From positions 248,001-312,000 of the forward strand of contig NZ_LRSE01000001.1 of NCBI RefSeq assembly GCF_001634625.1: a stretch of DNA of 64,000 nt. The letters are read 5' to 3'. Shown here in pieces: positions 1 through 8,578 of the stretch. A model generated the notes under the pieces. It was not told where the DNA came from, did no database searches, and was given only the letters and a program-made list of their open reading frames with translations. Position 1 is the first letter of the stretch. Each line of letters opens with the position of its first letter. The DNA comes from Croceicoccus bisphenolivorans (GTDB lineage: Bacteria > Pseudomonadota > Alphaproteobacteria > Sphingomonadales > Sphingomonadaceae). Position numbers and translations under genes: made by a program.

Positions 1-1
1 G

Positions 2-1192
2 ACGGGGCTGACCGGCTTCTATTTCTCCACGCTCGACATCCGTAACATTGCCGAAGTGCTGGCGTTCTGGGCAATCGGGTTCACGATCCTTGCTGCTGCT
101 CGTCGAGTGAAGGCGATACACGGCGCCATCGGGCTTGACGGTGACGCGCTGAAGCTTGCCGCGCTGATGCTGTTTGCTGCGGGCGTCGGCGCGCATCTTG
201 CCAATTACTTCTGGTCCGGACTTGCCAAGCTGGCGCTGGATGGCGGGATCTTTTCGTGGCTGCTGGACAATCGCCTTTACGATGGCATCCCCGGCGCGCT
301 GGAAAAGGGGACCTTGCCGCTGGCCGGATTTCCGCTTGCCGTCCAATGGCTCGACACGGTTCTCCGGTTCGTTTCCATCCCTGCGAACATCGCCGCTTTC
401 GCCGTCCAGATCTTCGCGCTTTTCGCGCCGCTCAAGCGCCGCTGGCTGATCATGGCGGTCGTGGGTTTCGACCTGTTCCACATCGCCGTCTGGTTCGCGC
501 TCGGCCTGCTGTTCTGGAAATGGATTGCGCTTAACGCGATCCTGCTGGTCGCCCTGTCCGCGATCAGTGAGGATGAGTGGCGTCCGGCCGCACGCTATAC
601 CGCCGTGGCGTTCGTGATTGCCGGCATGGCCACGTTCCGCACCGCCAGCCTTGCGTGGTATGATACGCCCGGCTTTACCTCTCCGCATTTCGAAGCGGAG
701 ATGGCCGACGGTTCACGCATGGCCATCCCCAACGCCTACTTCCTGTCGTCATCCTATCAGGTGTCGCAGGGCAGGATCTGGTGGCCGGGCGGCGAAGGGC
801 ATTTCAACCCGTCGATCTGGGGGTCCGTCCTGAGCCACGAAGACCTTGTCGCCGGGCGCGAGTGCAAGGTGCCGCAACGCGCGATGCCCGCCGAAGAGGA
901 ATGGGGGCCGGCCGAAAACATCGGCCGCTTCGTGCAGGCCCATCACCGGCAAGTGGCGACCCGCCTCGACGATCGGGGGCGCTTCAACTACTACCTCGTC
1001 CCGCATCATCACGTGCCCAGCCCGTTCAAGGGCGATGCATTCTACACACGGGACAAGCGGCAGATCGTGCGTTACTGGTTCGTGGTCGAAAGCGTGTGTC
1101 TGTCGCTCGACAAAGGCGGGCTTGACCGGCGCGTACTGAAACGCACCGAACGCCCGGTCTATGACGTGAAGGCAGACAGGATCGTCTCATGA
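2..1192 (+). CDS. HTTM / vitamin K-dependent carboxylase-like membrane protein, 5' partial
   Basis: The frame is open from base 2, so the gene begins before the window; 396 codons are visible. The first half has several hydrophobic helices, including the stretch YFWSGLAKL (bases about 206-232), which resembles the HTTM/VKGC membrane domain, and a later FHIAVWFALG helix. The second half is soluble and rich in Trp, Tyr and His (for example PHHHVPSP). The stop overlaps the start of the downstream DCC thiol oxidoreductase in an ATGA, so the two are translationally coupled. HTTM-type proteins are often paired with DCC (DUF393) proteins in bacteria, which supports the assignment. The reaction is unknown. 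Assignment to HTTM is inference from local similarity and gene pairing. Confidence 0.6.
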   Translation, partial: TGLTGFYFSTLDIRNIAEVLAFWAIGFTILAAARRVKAIHGAIGLDGDALKLAALMLFAAGVGAHLANYFWSGLAKLALDGGIFSWLLDNRLYDGIPGALEKGTLPLAGFPLAVQWLDTVLRFVSIPANIAAFAVQIFALFAPLKRRWLIMAVVGFDLFHIAVWFALGLLFWKWIALNAILLVALSAISEDEWRPAARYTAVAFVIAGMATFRTASLAWYDTPGFTSPHFEAEMADGSRMAIPNAYFLSSSYQVSQGRIWWPGGEGHFNPSIWGSVLSHEDLVAGRECKVPQRAMPAEEEWGPAENIGRFVQAHHRQVATRLDDRGRFNYYLVPHHHVPSPFKGDAFYTRDKRQIVRYWFVVESVCLSLDKGGLDRRVLKRTERPVYDVKADRIVS

Positions 1193-1575
1193 ACGAACCC
1201 GTGACCATCGTTTACGACGGGGAATGCCCGTTCTGTTCCGCTTACGTGAAGATGCTGCGCCTGAAGCGCGCGGTCGGCAATGTCGAGATCGTGGACGCAA
1301 GATCGTCGCACCCTGCGGTTGCAACACTGGAAAGGCAGGGCTTCGATCTCGACGAAGGGATGGCCGTCGTCATCGGTGACCGGGTCCATCACGGCGCAGA
1401 GGCGGTTCACTGGCTTTCGACGATGAGCACCCCTTCGGCGACGTTGAACGGCCTTATGGCGCGACTGCTGCGCCACCAGCGCATGGCGCGGATCGCCTAC
1501 CCCTTCCTGCGATCGGGCCGTAACGCAGCACTCGCCCTGATGGGCCGCAAACGTATCGCGCGCAGGAAAAATTGA
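1189..1575 (+). CDS. DCC (DUF393) family thiol-disulfide oxidoreductase
   Basis: A 128-residue protein starting with a beta-strand and the signature YDGECPFC near residues 8-15. This is the D-x-x-C-x-x-C motif that names the DCC family of thioredoxin-like proteins. The following segment alternates strands and helices, and the C-terminus is very basic (GRKRIARRKN). The start codon overlaps the stop of the upstream membrane protein (ATGA). Family members are predicted to do thiol-disulfide exchange with the CxxC pair, and a membrane partner is common. No signal peptide is visible, so it probably acts on the cytoplasmic side. The family call is secure; the physiological partner is inferred from the overlap. 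Confidence 0.85.
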   Translation: MNEPVTIVYDGECPFCSAYVKMLRLKRAVGNVEIVDARSSHPAVATLERQGFDLDEGMAVVIGDRVHHGAEAVHWLSTMSTPSATLNGLMARLLRHQRMARIAYPFLRSGRNAALALMGRKRIARRKN

Positions 1576-1965
1576 ACGAAACGCGACGCAGCGCGCAGAT
1601 GGTAGTCCGTCAAATTCACATCGCCAGCGGCAACGGATTCATCTGATTTTCCCGTAGACGGGAAATCGCACCGATCTTCTCTCACTGCGCGAGCTGGAAC
1701 CCGGCTTCGCGCAGCATCCCGATGATCTGTTCAGGCGTTTAGCTCATCCCACCATGCAAAGCTGAAAAACAGCAGAAACCCAGCCTGTCAAATTGGGCCA
1801 CTTCTCGTGGTTAAGGGCGCAGGTTGCGAAGCGGTGTGGCTTAATCGGGTCAACGATAACCGGCTACGCCTCGTTGCGGAAATCGCTACATTCGGCCCTA
1901 TGTCTGACTGATTAGCTTTCAACCGCAATGCGCCAGATTTCCAGTTCCAGAGGCGACTCGCTCGA
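1576..1965. other. Intergenic region upstream of the urease operon
   Basis: This 390-base stretch has no intact gene. It contains the IS3-type transposase remnant on the minus strand (1640-1747), and the last 200 bases presumably hold the urease promoter. I see no convincing sigma-70 or sigma-54 promoter and no terminator after the DCC gene. Confidence 0.5.
1640..1747 (-). pseudogene. IS3-family transposase OrfA remnant
   Basis: Read on the minus strand from an ATG at 1747, the frame gives M-S-stop, then TPEQIIGMLREAGFQLAQ, then a stop at 1682-1684, then EKIGAISR before similarity ends. IS3-type OrfA proteins begin with this pattern (TPEQIIGMLREAEV.LAQGEKI...SR). The stop between LAQ and EKIG sits where the intact family has Gly, so a single GGA to TGA change would explain it. 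The piece is a decayed 5' end with two in-frame stops. No OrfB and no clear terminal inverted repeats remain. It marks an old insertion at the edge of the urease operon. Confidence 0.7.
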
Positions 1966-2793
1966 ATGAGTAGCGCTGCTCCCGCGCACCAACGCCTCTC
2001 CGGCCAAGCGCGGCTGGCCTTTGGAGCGGCGGGCATTCGCGACCTCTATCAACGCGCCCCGTCGCGCTTTCTGTTCCCGGTTCCGGCGAGCGGTGAATTC
2101 CCTCTCGCCGTCAATCTCACCACCAGCGGCGGACTTACCGGCGGAGACCGTATCGCGGTGGAAATCGCGGTCGATCCGAACGCGTGCGGCAGCGTGACCA
2201 CACAGGCTGCGGAAAAGCTTTATCGCGTCCTTCCCGAAGATGACGACATCTCGATCAAGACGCGGATATCGGTAGGCGATGGCGGCAGATGCGAATGGCT
2301 GGGACAGGAAGCGATCCTGTTCGAAGGCACGCGCGTTCGCCGGATGCTGGAAGCCGACCTTTCCGGAAATGGCGCCCTGCTTGCGGCGGAATCCATCGTC
2401 ATGGGCCGTTCGGCCATGGGCGAAACCTTCACTCGCGGGTTGATCCACGATGCATGGCGCATTCGCCGCAACGGGCGGCTGGTCTGGGCAGACGGCATGC
2501 ACATGGCAGGCGACATCGCCGCGATTGCCGCAAAGCCCTTCGGCTTTGGCGATGCGCGTGCCGTGGCCACTCTCGTCTATGCAGGGCCAGACGCGGCGGG
2601 CTTTCTCGACCTTGCCCGAACTCTCGCGCCGGAACCGGATGGCGGGGCCAGTTGCCTTGACGAGATATTGGTGCTGCGCTGGGCCATGGCCGATGCCCAC
2701 GCGATGCGCGATCGGGTGATTGCGGCCGCTGGCGCACTGCGTGCCGCGGTTTTCGGGCTCGCGCCGCGTCTGCCGGTGCTCTGGACATGTTAA
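1966..2793 (+). CDS. ureD: Urease accessory protein UreD (UreH)
   Basis: A 275-residue UreD family protein. UreD binds the urease apoenzyme and, with UreF and UreG, forms the chaperone that delivers nickel and CO2 to the active site. Recognisable blocks are [13 protein letters not shown] in the N-terminal third, [10 protein letters not shown], and [11 protein letters not shown] in the middle. Length is usual for the family. The ATG at 1966 is preceded by GAGGCG about ten bases upstream. It is the first gene of the ureDABCEFG operon; ureA follows after 13 bases. Confidence 0.95.
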   Translation: MSSAAPAHQRLSGQARLAFGAAGIRDLYQRAPSRFLFPVPASGEFPLAVNLTTSGGLTGGDRIAVEIAVDPNACGSVTTQAAEKLYRVLPEDDDISIKTRISVGDGGRCEWLGQEAILFEGTRVRRMLEADLSGNGALLAAESIVMGRSAMGETFTRGLIHDAWRIRRNGRLVWADGMHMAGDIAAIAAKPFGFGDARAVATLVYAGPDAAGFLDLARTLAPEPDGGASCLDEILVLRWAMADAHAMRDRVIAAAGALRAAVFGLAPRLPVLWTC

Positions 2794-2806
2794 GGGGACA
2801 ACTGCT

Positions 2807-3109
2807 GTGCAATTGACGCCACGGGAAAAGGACAAGCTGCTGGTCGCCGTTGCGGCGATGGTCGCGCGCAACCGGCTGGAACGCGGGGTAAAGCTCAATC
2901 ACCCCGAAGCCGTAGCCCTGATCACCGAACACGTGGTGGAAGGTGCCCGCGACGGGCGCAGCGTCGCCGACCTTATGGCAAGCGGGGGCCATGTTGTTAC
3001 CCGCGCGCAAGTGATGGACGGCATTGCCGAGATGATCCACGAAATCCAGGTCGAAGCCACCTTTCCCGACGGCACCAAGCTGGTGACCGTCCACAAGCCG
3101 ATCCGTTGA
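2807..3109 (+). CDS. ureA: Urease gamma subunit UreA
   Basis: A 100-residue small structural subunit of urease, exactly the usual length. It starts [12 protein letters not shown] and contains [14 protein letters not shown] and the family block [11 protein letters not shown]. The start is a GTG at 2807, because AGGGG at 2793-2797, overlapping the ureD stop, is a well-spaced ribosome binding site, and because family members begin with (M)[10 protein letters not shown]. An upstream in-frame extension would run back into ureD and is rejected. Encoded separately from ureB and ureC, as in most proteobacteria. Confidence 0.97.
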   Translation: MQLTPREKDKLLVAVAAMVARNRLERGVKLNHPEAVALITEHVVEGARDGRSVADLMASGGHVVTRAQVMDGIAEMIHEIQVEATFPDGTKLVTVHKPIR

Positions 3110-3122
3110 AGGGAGGCACGGC

Positions 3123-3443
3123 ATGAACCCCGAAAAGATCGTCCCCGGTGAAATCCTGTGCGCCGGGGGAGACATTCTCCTCAACGAAGGCCGCGAGGCA
3201 GTCGAACTGATCGTCGCCAACACCGGCGATCGCCCGGTTCAGGTCGGCAGCCATTACCACTTTGCCGAAACCAACCCCGGACTTGCCTTCGACCGGGATG
3301 CTGCACGCGGCATGCGGCTGGATATTCCCAGCGGCACGGCGATCCGGTTCGAGCCGGGACAGCAGCGGTCGGTGCGGTTGATCCCTTACGCCGGGAAACG
3401 CATCGTCACCGGTTTTCGCGGCGACGTGATGGGGGAGCTCTGA
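3123..3443 (+). CDS. ureB: Urease beta subunit UreB
   Basis: A 106-residue structural subunit. It carries [11 protein letters not shown] at the N-terminus, the conserved [19 protein letters not shown] near residues 35-53, and AVRFEPG-type sequence (AIRFEPGQ) before the C-terminal strand. GGGAGG lies about ten bases before the ATG. It ends one base before the ureC start, so subunit stoichiometry is likely kept by coupled translation. Confidence 0.97.
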   Translation: MNPEKIVPGEILCAGGDILLNEGREAVELIVANTGDRPVQVGSHYHFAETNPGLAFDRDAARGMRLDIPSGTAIRFEPGQQRSVRLIPYAGKRIVTGFRGDVMGEL

Positions 3444-3444
3444 C

Positions 3445-5157
3445 ATGCCGGTTTCCATTCCCCGCCCAGCCTATGCCGCCATGTTCGGCCCCACCGTGGG
3501 GGACCGCATCCGGCTTGGCGATTCCGCCCTGCTCATCCGTGTCGAACGCGACTTCACCACTTATGGCGAAGAGGTGAAATTCGGCGGCGGCAAGGTGATC
3601 CGGGACGGCATGGGCCAAAGCCAGATCACCCGCGCCGAAGGTGCGGCCGACACGGTCATCACCAATGCCGTCATCCTGGATCACTGGGGCATCGTGAAGG
3701 CCGATGTAGCCATCCGGGGCGGACGAATCAGTGCGATCGGCAAGGCCGGCAATCCCGACACCCAGCCGGCGATCGACATCCCGATCGGCCCGGGGACGGA
3801 GATCATCGCCGGCGAAGGCCGGATCCTGACTGCCGGCGGCATCGACGCGCACGTCCACTTCATCTGCCCGCAGCAGGCCGAAGATGCGCTGAACGCGGGC
3901 GTTACCACCATGCTTGGCGGCGGAACGGGTCCGGCCCACGGCACGCTCGCCACAACCTGCACGCCGGGATCGTGGCACATCGGGCGCATGCTGCAGGCGC
4001 TGGAATCGATCCCGATCAACTTCGGCCTGTTCGGCAAGGGCAACGCCAGCCGCCCCGACGCGCTGGAAGAGATGATCCGCGCCGGAGCATGCGGCCTGAA
4101 ACTGCATGAGGACTGGGGCACGACGCCCGCGGCGATCGACTGCTGCCTTTCGGTGGCGGACCGTTACGACATCCAGGTAACGCTCCACACCGATACCCTG
4201 AACGAAAGCGGCTTCGTGGAAAGCACGATTGCCGCGTTCAAGGGCCGCACGATCCACGCCTTCCACACCGAAGGCGCGGGCGGCGGGCATGCGCCCGACA
4301 TCATCCGCGTGGCGGGCCTTGCCAACGTTCTCCCGTCTTCGACCAATCCGACCCGGCCCTACACGGTCAACACGTTGGACGAACATCTCGACATGCTGAT
4401 GGTGTGCCATCACCTCGACCCGCGTATTGCCGAAGACGTCGCCTTTGCCGAAAGCCGGATCCGCAAGGAAACAATCGCGGCAGAGGACATCCTCCACGAT
4501 CTGGGCGCATTCTCCATGATGTCGTCCGACAGCCAGGCGATGGGCCGTGTGGGCGAAACGGTGATCCGCTGCTGGCAGACGGCACACAAGATGAAAGTGC
4601 AGCGCGGCGCCCTTCCCGGTGACGATGCCGAGGCGGACAATGCGCGCGCCAAACGCTATATCGCAAAGTACACGATCAACCCGGCCATCGCGCACGGGAT
4701 CAGCCATGTCGTTGGCTCGGTCGAGGTGGGCAAGCTGGCCGACCTCGTCCTGTGGTCTCCGGCGTTTTTCGCCACGAAACCCGACATGGTGATCAAGGGC
4801 GGCAGCATCGCCGCAGCGCCGATGGGCGATCCCAACGCATCGATCCCCACTCCGCAGCCGGTCCACTATCGCCCGATGTTCGGCGCACTGGGCAAGGCGG
4901 GGGTGCAGTCTGCGCTGCACTTCGTGTCGGCAGCGGGCATCGAACAGGACGTGGCGGGGCGGCTTGGCCTCGAACGCCCGCTTGAGGCGGTGGTCAACAC
5001 GCGGGGCGGGATTTCAAAGGCCAGCATGATCCACAATGCGGCCATGCCCGATATCGCGGTCGATCCAGAAACCTACGAAGTGCGCGCCGATGGCGAATTG
5101 CTCACCTGTGAACCTGCCGCCGAACTGCCGTTCACGCAGCGCTATTTCCTGTTCTGA
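3445..5157 (+). CDS. ureC: Urease alpha subunit UreC
   Basis: The 570-residue catalytic subunit, full length. It hydrolyses urea to ammonia and carbamate using a di-nickel centre. Visible ligands are His136 and His138 (DAHVH), the lysine expected to be carbamylated (Lys219, in GLKLHEDWG), His221, and the His-rich block [14 protein letters not shown]. The mobile flap carries Cys321-His322-His323 (VCHHLD). All catalytic positions I can identify are present, so the enzyme should be active if nickel is supplied. The start lies one base after the ureB stop. Confidence 0.98.
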   Translation: MPVSIPRPAYAAMFGPTVGDRIRLGDSALLIRVERDFTTYGEEVKFGGGKVIRDGMGQSQITRAEGAADTVITNAVILDHWGIVKADVAIRGGRISAIGKAGNPDTQPAIDIPIGPGTEIIAGEGRILTAGGIDAHVHFICPQQAEDALNAGVTTMLGGGTGPAHGTLATTCTPGSWHIGRMLQALESIPINFGLFGKGNASRPDALEEMIRAGACGLKLHEDWGTTPAAIDCCLSVADRYDIQVTLHTDTLNESGFVESTIAAFKGRTIHAFHTEGAGGGHAPDIIRVAGLANVLPSSTNPTRPYTVNTLDEHLDMLMVCHHLDPRIAEDVAFAESRIRKETIAAEDILHDLGAFSMMSSDSQAMGRVGETVIRCWQTAHKMKVQRGALPGDDAEADNARAKRYIAKYTINPAIAHGISHVVGSVEVGKLADLVLWSPAFFATKPDMVIKGGSIAAAPMGDPNASIPTPQPVHYRPMFGALGKAGVQSALHFVSAAGIEQDVAGRLGLERPLEAVVNTRGGISKASMIHNAAMPDIAVDPETYEVRADGELLTCEPAAELPFTQRYFLF

Positions 5158-5167
5158 GAGGCCCGCC

Positions 5168-5722
5168 ATGCATGACCTGACCGCGCGCGAAGTGCTTCCT
5201 GCCGGAACGTGGGACGCTGTGGCGGCCGACGATTTCATCGTGCTGGACTATGACGCCCGGCACCGTCGCCGTTTCCGGTATCTCGCCTGTGGCGGAACGG
5301 GGTTCCTGCTGGATCTTGCACAAGCCACCGTACTTCGCCACGGCGACGGGCTGCGCCTTTCCGACGGCAGGACCGTGCGGATCGAGGCCGAGCCGGAGAC
5401 GTTGATGCAGGTAACCGCCTCCGGCCCGCTCGAATTGTTGCGGCTGGCGTGGCACATCGGCAACCGCCACCTGCCTGCCGAAATCCAGACGGACCGCATT
5501 CTGCTGCGCCATGACGGCGTGATCCTTCACATATTGCAGGGGCTTGGCGCGGAAGTCAGCCTGATCGAGGCACCCTTCACGCCCGAAGGCGGCGCCTATT
5601 CCGGCGATGGCCACAGCCACGCACACGCGCACGAACACGAAGGTCACGACCACACTCACGCGCATGGTCACTCGCACGAACACGACCATCACCACGAGCA
5701 CCACCATCACGATGCTCACTGA
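5168..5722 (+). CDS. ureE: Urease accessory nickel chaperone UreE, His-rich tail
   Basis: A 184-residue metallochaperone that binds nickel and passes it to UreG. The N-terminal half has the UreE fold sequence (DYDARHRRRF, CGGTGFLLDL), and the central part has the nickel-binding IGNRHLPAEI block. The C-terminus from about residue 145 is extremely His-rich (runs such as HDHHHEHHHH), typical of nickel-storing UreE. ATG 5168 follows GAGAGG. The last 11 bases overlap ureF. Confidence 0.95.
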   Translation: MHDLTAREVLPAGTWDAVAADDFIVLDYDARHRRRFRYLACGGTGFLLDLAQATVLRHGDGLRLSDGRTVRIEAEPETLMQVTASGPLELLRLAWHIGNRHLPAEIQTDRILLRHDGVILHILQGLGAEVSLIEAPFTPEGGAYSGDGHSHAHAHEHEGHDHTHAHGHSHEHDHHHEHHHHDAH

Positions 5723-6392
5723 ACCGGCCCTGCACCTGTTGCTGGCATGGACGTCCCCTTCGCTGCCGATCGGGGGCTTCACCTATAGCCACGGGCTGGA
5801 AACGGCCGTGGATGCCGGCAGGGTGCAGCGCTGGTGCGAACTGGTCGACTATGTCGATGCCGTGATCGCGCGTGGCGGCGGGTGGGTCGATGCCGTCCTG
5901 ATCGCGCGGGCAATGGCCGCCGCTCACGATCCGGCGGCGTTCGATGCGATCGCCGAACTTGCCTCCGCCTTTCGCGCCAGTAGCGAGACTGCGCTGGAAA
6001 GCCACCAGCAGGGCAGCGCCTTCCTTTCCGTAGTGCGCAAGGCCTGGACGCATCCGGCGCTCGATGCCTTTGCCGAACGGCTGGACGACCGCCCTTGCGC
6101 CCATGCCGCCGTATTCGCCCTTGCCGCCGCCCACCACGGGATCGACGCAACCGCCGCGATACACGGCTTCCTTCACGCCACCGCCGCCAATCTCATTTCG
6201 GCGGGCGTGCGGCTGGTGCCGCTGGGCCAGACCGACGGTCAGCGGGCAACGGCCGCGATCGGGCAGCGCATCGGCGCGCTCGTCACCCTTGCCCAGCAGT
6301 GTTCGCTCGACGATCTGGGAACGGCGACGCCTGCGCTTGAACTCTATTCCTTCCACCACGAAACGCTGTACACGAGGCTATTCCGATCATGA
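5712..6392 (+). CDS. ureF: Urease accessory protein UreF
   Basis: A 226-residue UreF. It acts as the GTPase regulator for UreG inside the UreD-UreF-UreG maturation complex. The signature [16 protein letters not shown] lies near residues 15-30, and the C-terminal half is helical ([21 protein letters not shown]). ATG 5712 lies inside the last codons of ureE; the family N-terminus ([14 protein letters not shown]) makes this start the natural one. It ends in an ATGA overlap with ureG. Confidence 0.94.
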   Translation: MLTEPALHLLLAWTSPSLPIGGFTYSHGLETAVDAGRVQRWCELVDYVDAVIARGGGWVDAVLIARAMAAAHDPAAFDAIAELASAFRASSETALESHQQGSAFLSVVRKAWTHPALDAFAERLDDRPCAHAAVFALAAAHHGIDATAAIHGFLHATAANLISAGVRLVPLGQTDGQRATAAIGQRIGALVTLAQQCSLDDLGTATPALELYSFHHETLYTRLFRS

Positions 6393-7018
6393 CATCACAC
6401 AACGGCCCCCTGCGCGTCGGCATCGGCGGTCCCGTCGGTTCGGGCAAGACGGCCCTGACCGACCGGCTGTGCAAGGCGATGCGCGATCACTGGAACATCG
6501 CGGCCATCACCAACGACATCTACACCCGCGAGGATGCGGAATTTCTCACGCGGTCCGGCGCGCTGGCGCCCGAACGGATCATGGGCGTGGAAACCGGCGG
6601 ATGCCCGCATACCGCGATCCGCGAGGATGCCAGCATCAACCTGTCTGCGGTGGACCAGATGGCCAAGCGCTTCCCCGGCCTGGAACTGATCTTCATCGAA
6701 AGCGGCGGCGACAACCTTGCGGCGACGTTCAGCCCCGAGCTGGCCGATATCACGATCTACGTCATCGACGTGTCTGCGGGAGACAAGATCCCGCGCAAGG
6801 GCGGCCCCGGCATCACCCGGTCCGACCTGTTGGTGATCAACAAGATCGACCTTGCCCCGCTGGTCGGTGCCGATCTGGACGTGATGGACCGCGACGCGCG
6901 CAAGATGCGCGGTGCGCGCCCGTTCCTGTTTACCAACCTGAAAGACAACATCGGCCTTGCCGAGATCATCGAATTCATCGTGAAAACCGGCGGCCTGCCG
7001 GAAAGGACCCCTGCATGA
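6389..7018 (+). CDS. ureG: Urease accessory GTPase UreG
   Basis: A 209-residue SIMIBI-class GTPase that couples GTP hydrolysis to nickel insertion into urease. It has the P-loop [13 protein letters not shown] at residues about 11-23, [10 protein letters not shown], the nickel-binding [28 protein letters not shown], and the guanine-specificity motif NKID. Length is usual. Start and stop both overlap neighbours (ATGA with ureF and ATGA with the following small gene). Confidence 0.97.
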   Translation: MTSHNGPLRVGIGGPVGSGKTALTDRLCKAMRDHWNIAAITNDIYTREDAEFLTRSGALAPERIMGVETGGCPHTAIREDASINLSAVDQMAKRFPGLELIFIESGGDNLAATFSPELADITIYVIDVSAGDKIPRKGGPGITRSDLLVINKIDLAPLVGADLDVMDRDARKMRGARPFLFTNLKDNIGLAEIIEFIVKTGGLPERTPA

Positions 7019-7242
7019 CCCTTACCCTTCGCAACTCCGCCACCGCCCTCGCACTTCTCGCCGGTTCGCAGGCTGCCTTCGCGCACCCCGGCCACGGGCT
7101 TGTCGAAACGACCCATGGACTTGTCGCCGGCGTGGTGCATTTCATCACCAGCGCCGATCATTTCGGCAGCATGATCGTCCTGGGTGTCGCAGCGATCGGC
7201 GCATTCGCCGCGTTCCGCCGCCGTCACAATCGCTCGGCCTGA
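7015..7242 (+). CDS. Small HPGHG membrane peptide of the urease operon (HupE/UreJ-like fragment)
   Basis: A 75-residue protein with an N-terminal signal-like segment ending AAFA, then [20 protein letters not shown] and one hydrophobic helix followed by a basic tail (FRRRHNRSA). HupE/UreJ nickel permeases also begin with a signal, HPGHG and a first helix with conserved His, but they have five or six more helices; here only the first survives. The start overlaps the ureG stop in ATGA. It could be a truncated nickel transporter, a nickel-binding periplasmic peptide or a stand-alone small protein. The His-containing N-terminus and operon position favour a metal role, which is inference. Confidence 0.75.
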   Translation: MTLTLRNSATALALLAGSQAAFAHPGHGLVETTHGLVAGVVHFITSADHFGSMIVLGVAAIGAFAAFRRRHNRSA

Positions 7243-7245
7243 TCC

Positions 7246-8574
7246 ATGCGACGCTCGCCCCTGTTCGCCGCTGCCGCCCTCACCCTGTTCGCCGCGCACC
7301 CTGCATGCGCGGCCGACCCGAACGAGGCGCGCGCGCAGATCGACGCCGGGTTCGAGCGCGCCTGGCCCGAGCTGGAGGCTCTGTACCGCGATCTCCACGC
7401 CAATCCGGAGCTGGCGTTTCAGGAACATCGCACGGCTTCAGTCCTTGCCAAGAAGCTGAAAGCGATCGGCTTCGAGGTGAGCGAGGGCGTCGGCAAAACC
7501 GGTGTCGTGGGCGTTCTGCGCAACGGCACCGGCCCGGTCATCCTCATCCGCACCGAACTGGACGGCCTGCCGATGGAGGAAAAAACCGGACTTCCCTACG
7601 CCAGCCGCGCCCTGCGCGAGAAGGACGGGAAGGAAACGCTCGTCGCCCACTCCTGCGGGCATGACATACACATGACCTGGTGGATCGGAACGGCGCAGGC
7701 TCTCGCCAGCATGCAAGATCGCTGGCACGGCACGCTCGTCTTCGTTGCGCAGCCAGCCGAAGAGATCGTTTCGGGCGCCCAGGCGATGCTCGACGACGGG
7801 CTCTACACCCGCTTTGCGCACCCCGATTATGCATTCGCGGCGCACATCGGGTCCGATCCGGCCGGCTCGGTCACGATCAAGCAGGGCTTCACCACGTCCG
7901 CAAGCGATGCCGTGCGGATCGTGTTCCACGGGCAAGGCGCCCATGGCTCCATGCCCGACAAGAGCATCGATCCGGTTGTGATGGGCGCACGGTTCGTAAC
8001 CGACGTGCAAACGGTGATCAGCCGTCAGAAGGACCCGATGAAATTCGGCGTCGTCACTGTCGGCGCGTTCCACGCCGGAACGGTGGGCAACATCATTCCC
8101 GACCAGTCCGAACTTCTGCTGACGGTGCGATCCTACGATCCGGACGTCCGCAAGCAGCTGCTGGACGGGATCGACACGACAGCACAGGCCGTGGCGGCGA
8201 TGGCCAAGGCCCCGACGCCGGATGTCGAGCACCAGCGCGGCACCGGTTCCGTGATAAACGAACCCGAACTTGGCGCGCAGGCAGCGGACATGCTGGCCAA
8301 GGCGCTTGGCCCTTCGCGCATCACGCTGATTCCGGCAAGCGAGCCGGGCTGGACCGCGAGCGAGGACTATTCCGAATTTGCCGACAACGGAAAAGTCCGG
8401 TCGACCTACTTCAGCATCGGAGGAACGCTTCCCGAAACGGAACAGCGGTACAAGGCGGAAGGGAAGCCGGTTCCGGTCAACCACTCCCCCTATTTCGCGC
8501 CCGATCCCCTGACATCGATCAAGACGGGCGTGGAAACGCTGGTACTGGCAACGCTGATGGTCGCCGGAAACTAG
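7246..8574 (+). CDS. Exported M20-family amidohydrolase (N-acyl amino acid / hippurate hydrolase type)
   Basis: A 442-residue M20D metallopeptidase-like hydrolase. Residues 1-22 form a signal peptide (AAHPACAAD), so the enzyme is predicted in the periplasm. Metal-site motifs are HSCGHD at residues 135-140, QPAEE ending at Glu172-Glu173, and a C-terminal NHSPYFAPD. The family cleaves N-acyl or N-carbamoyl bonds of amino acids and amides; substrate cannot be read from sequence. It starts three bases after the small HPGHG gene and probably belongs to the urease transcript, which would link amide cleavage outside the cytoplasm to urea use inside. Its stop faces the next, convergent gene four bases away. 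Confidence 0.88.
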   Translation: MRRSPLFAAAALTLFAAHPACAADPNEARAQIDAGFERAWPELEALYRDLHANPELAFQEHRTASVLAKKLKAIGFEVSEGVGKTGVVGVLRNGTGPVILIRTELDGLPMEEKTGLPYASRALREKDGKETLVAHSCGHDIHMTWWIGTAQALASMQDRWHGTLVFVAQPAEEIVSGAQAMLDDGLYTRFAHPDYAFAAHIGSDPAGSVTIKQGFTTSASDAVRIVFHGQGAHGSMPDKSIDPVVMGARFVTDVQTVISRQKDPMKFGVVTVGAFHAGTVGNIIPDQSELLLTVRSYDPDVRKQLLDGIDTTAQAVAAMAKAPTPDVEHQRGTGSVINEPELGAQAADMLAKALGPSRITLIPASEPGWTASEDYSEFADNGKVRSTYFSIGGTLPETEQRYKAEGKPVPVNHSPYFAPDPLTSIKTGVETLVLATLMVAGN

Positions 8575-8578
8575 ACCT

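Noticed and set aside
1748-1965. Nickel or nitrogen-control (sigma-54/NtrC) promoter for urease
   Set aside because: I looked for TGGCAC-N5-TTGC and found no acceptable match.
3406-4920. Long minus-strand frame of 504 codons opposite ureC
   Set aside because: Arg/His/Gly-rich translation without any family motif, exactly antisense to a full ureC; a GC-rich shadow frame.
5600-5716. CAC/CAT-rich repetitive DNA, first read as a microsatellite
   Set aside because: It is the coding region of the UreE His-rich tail, in frame throughout.
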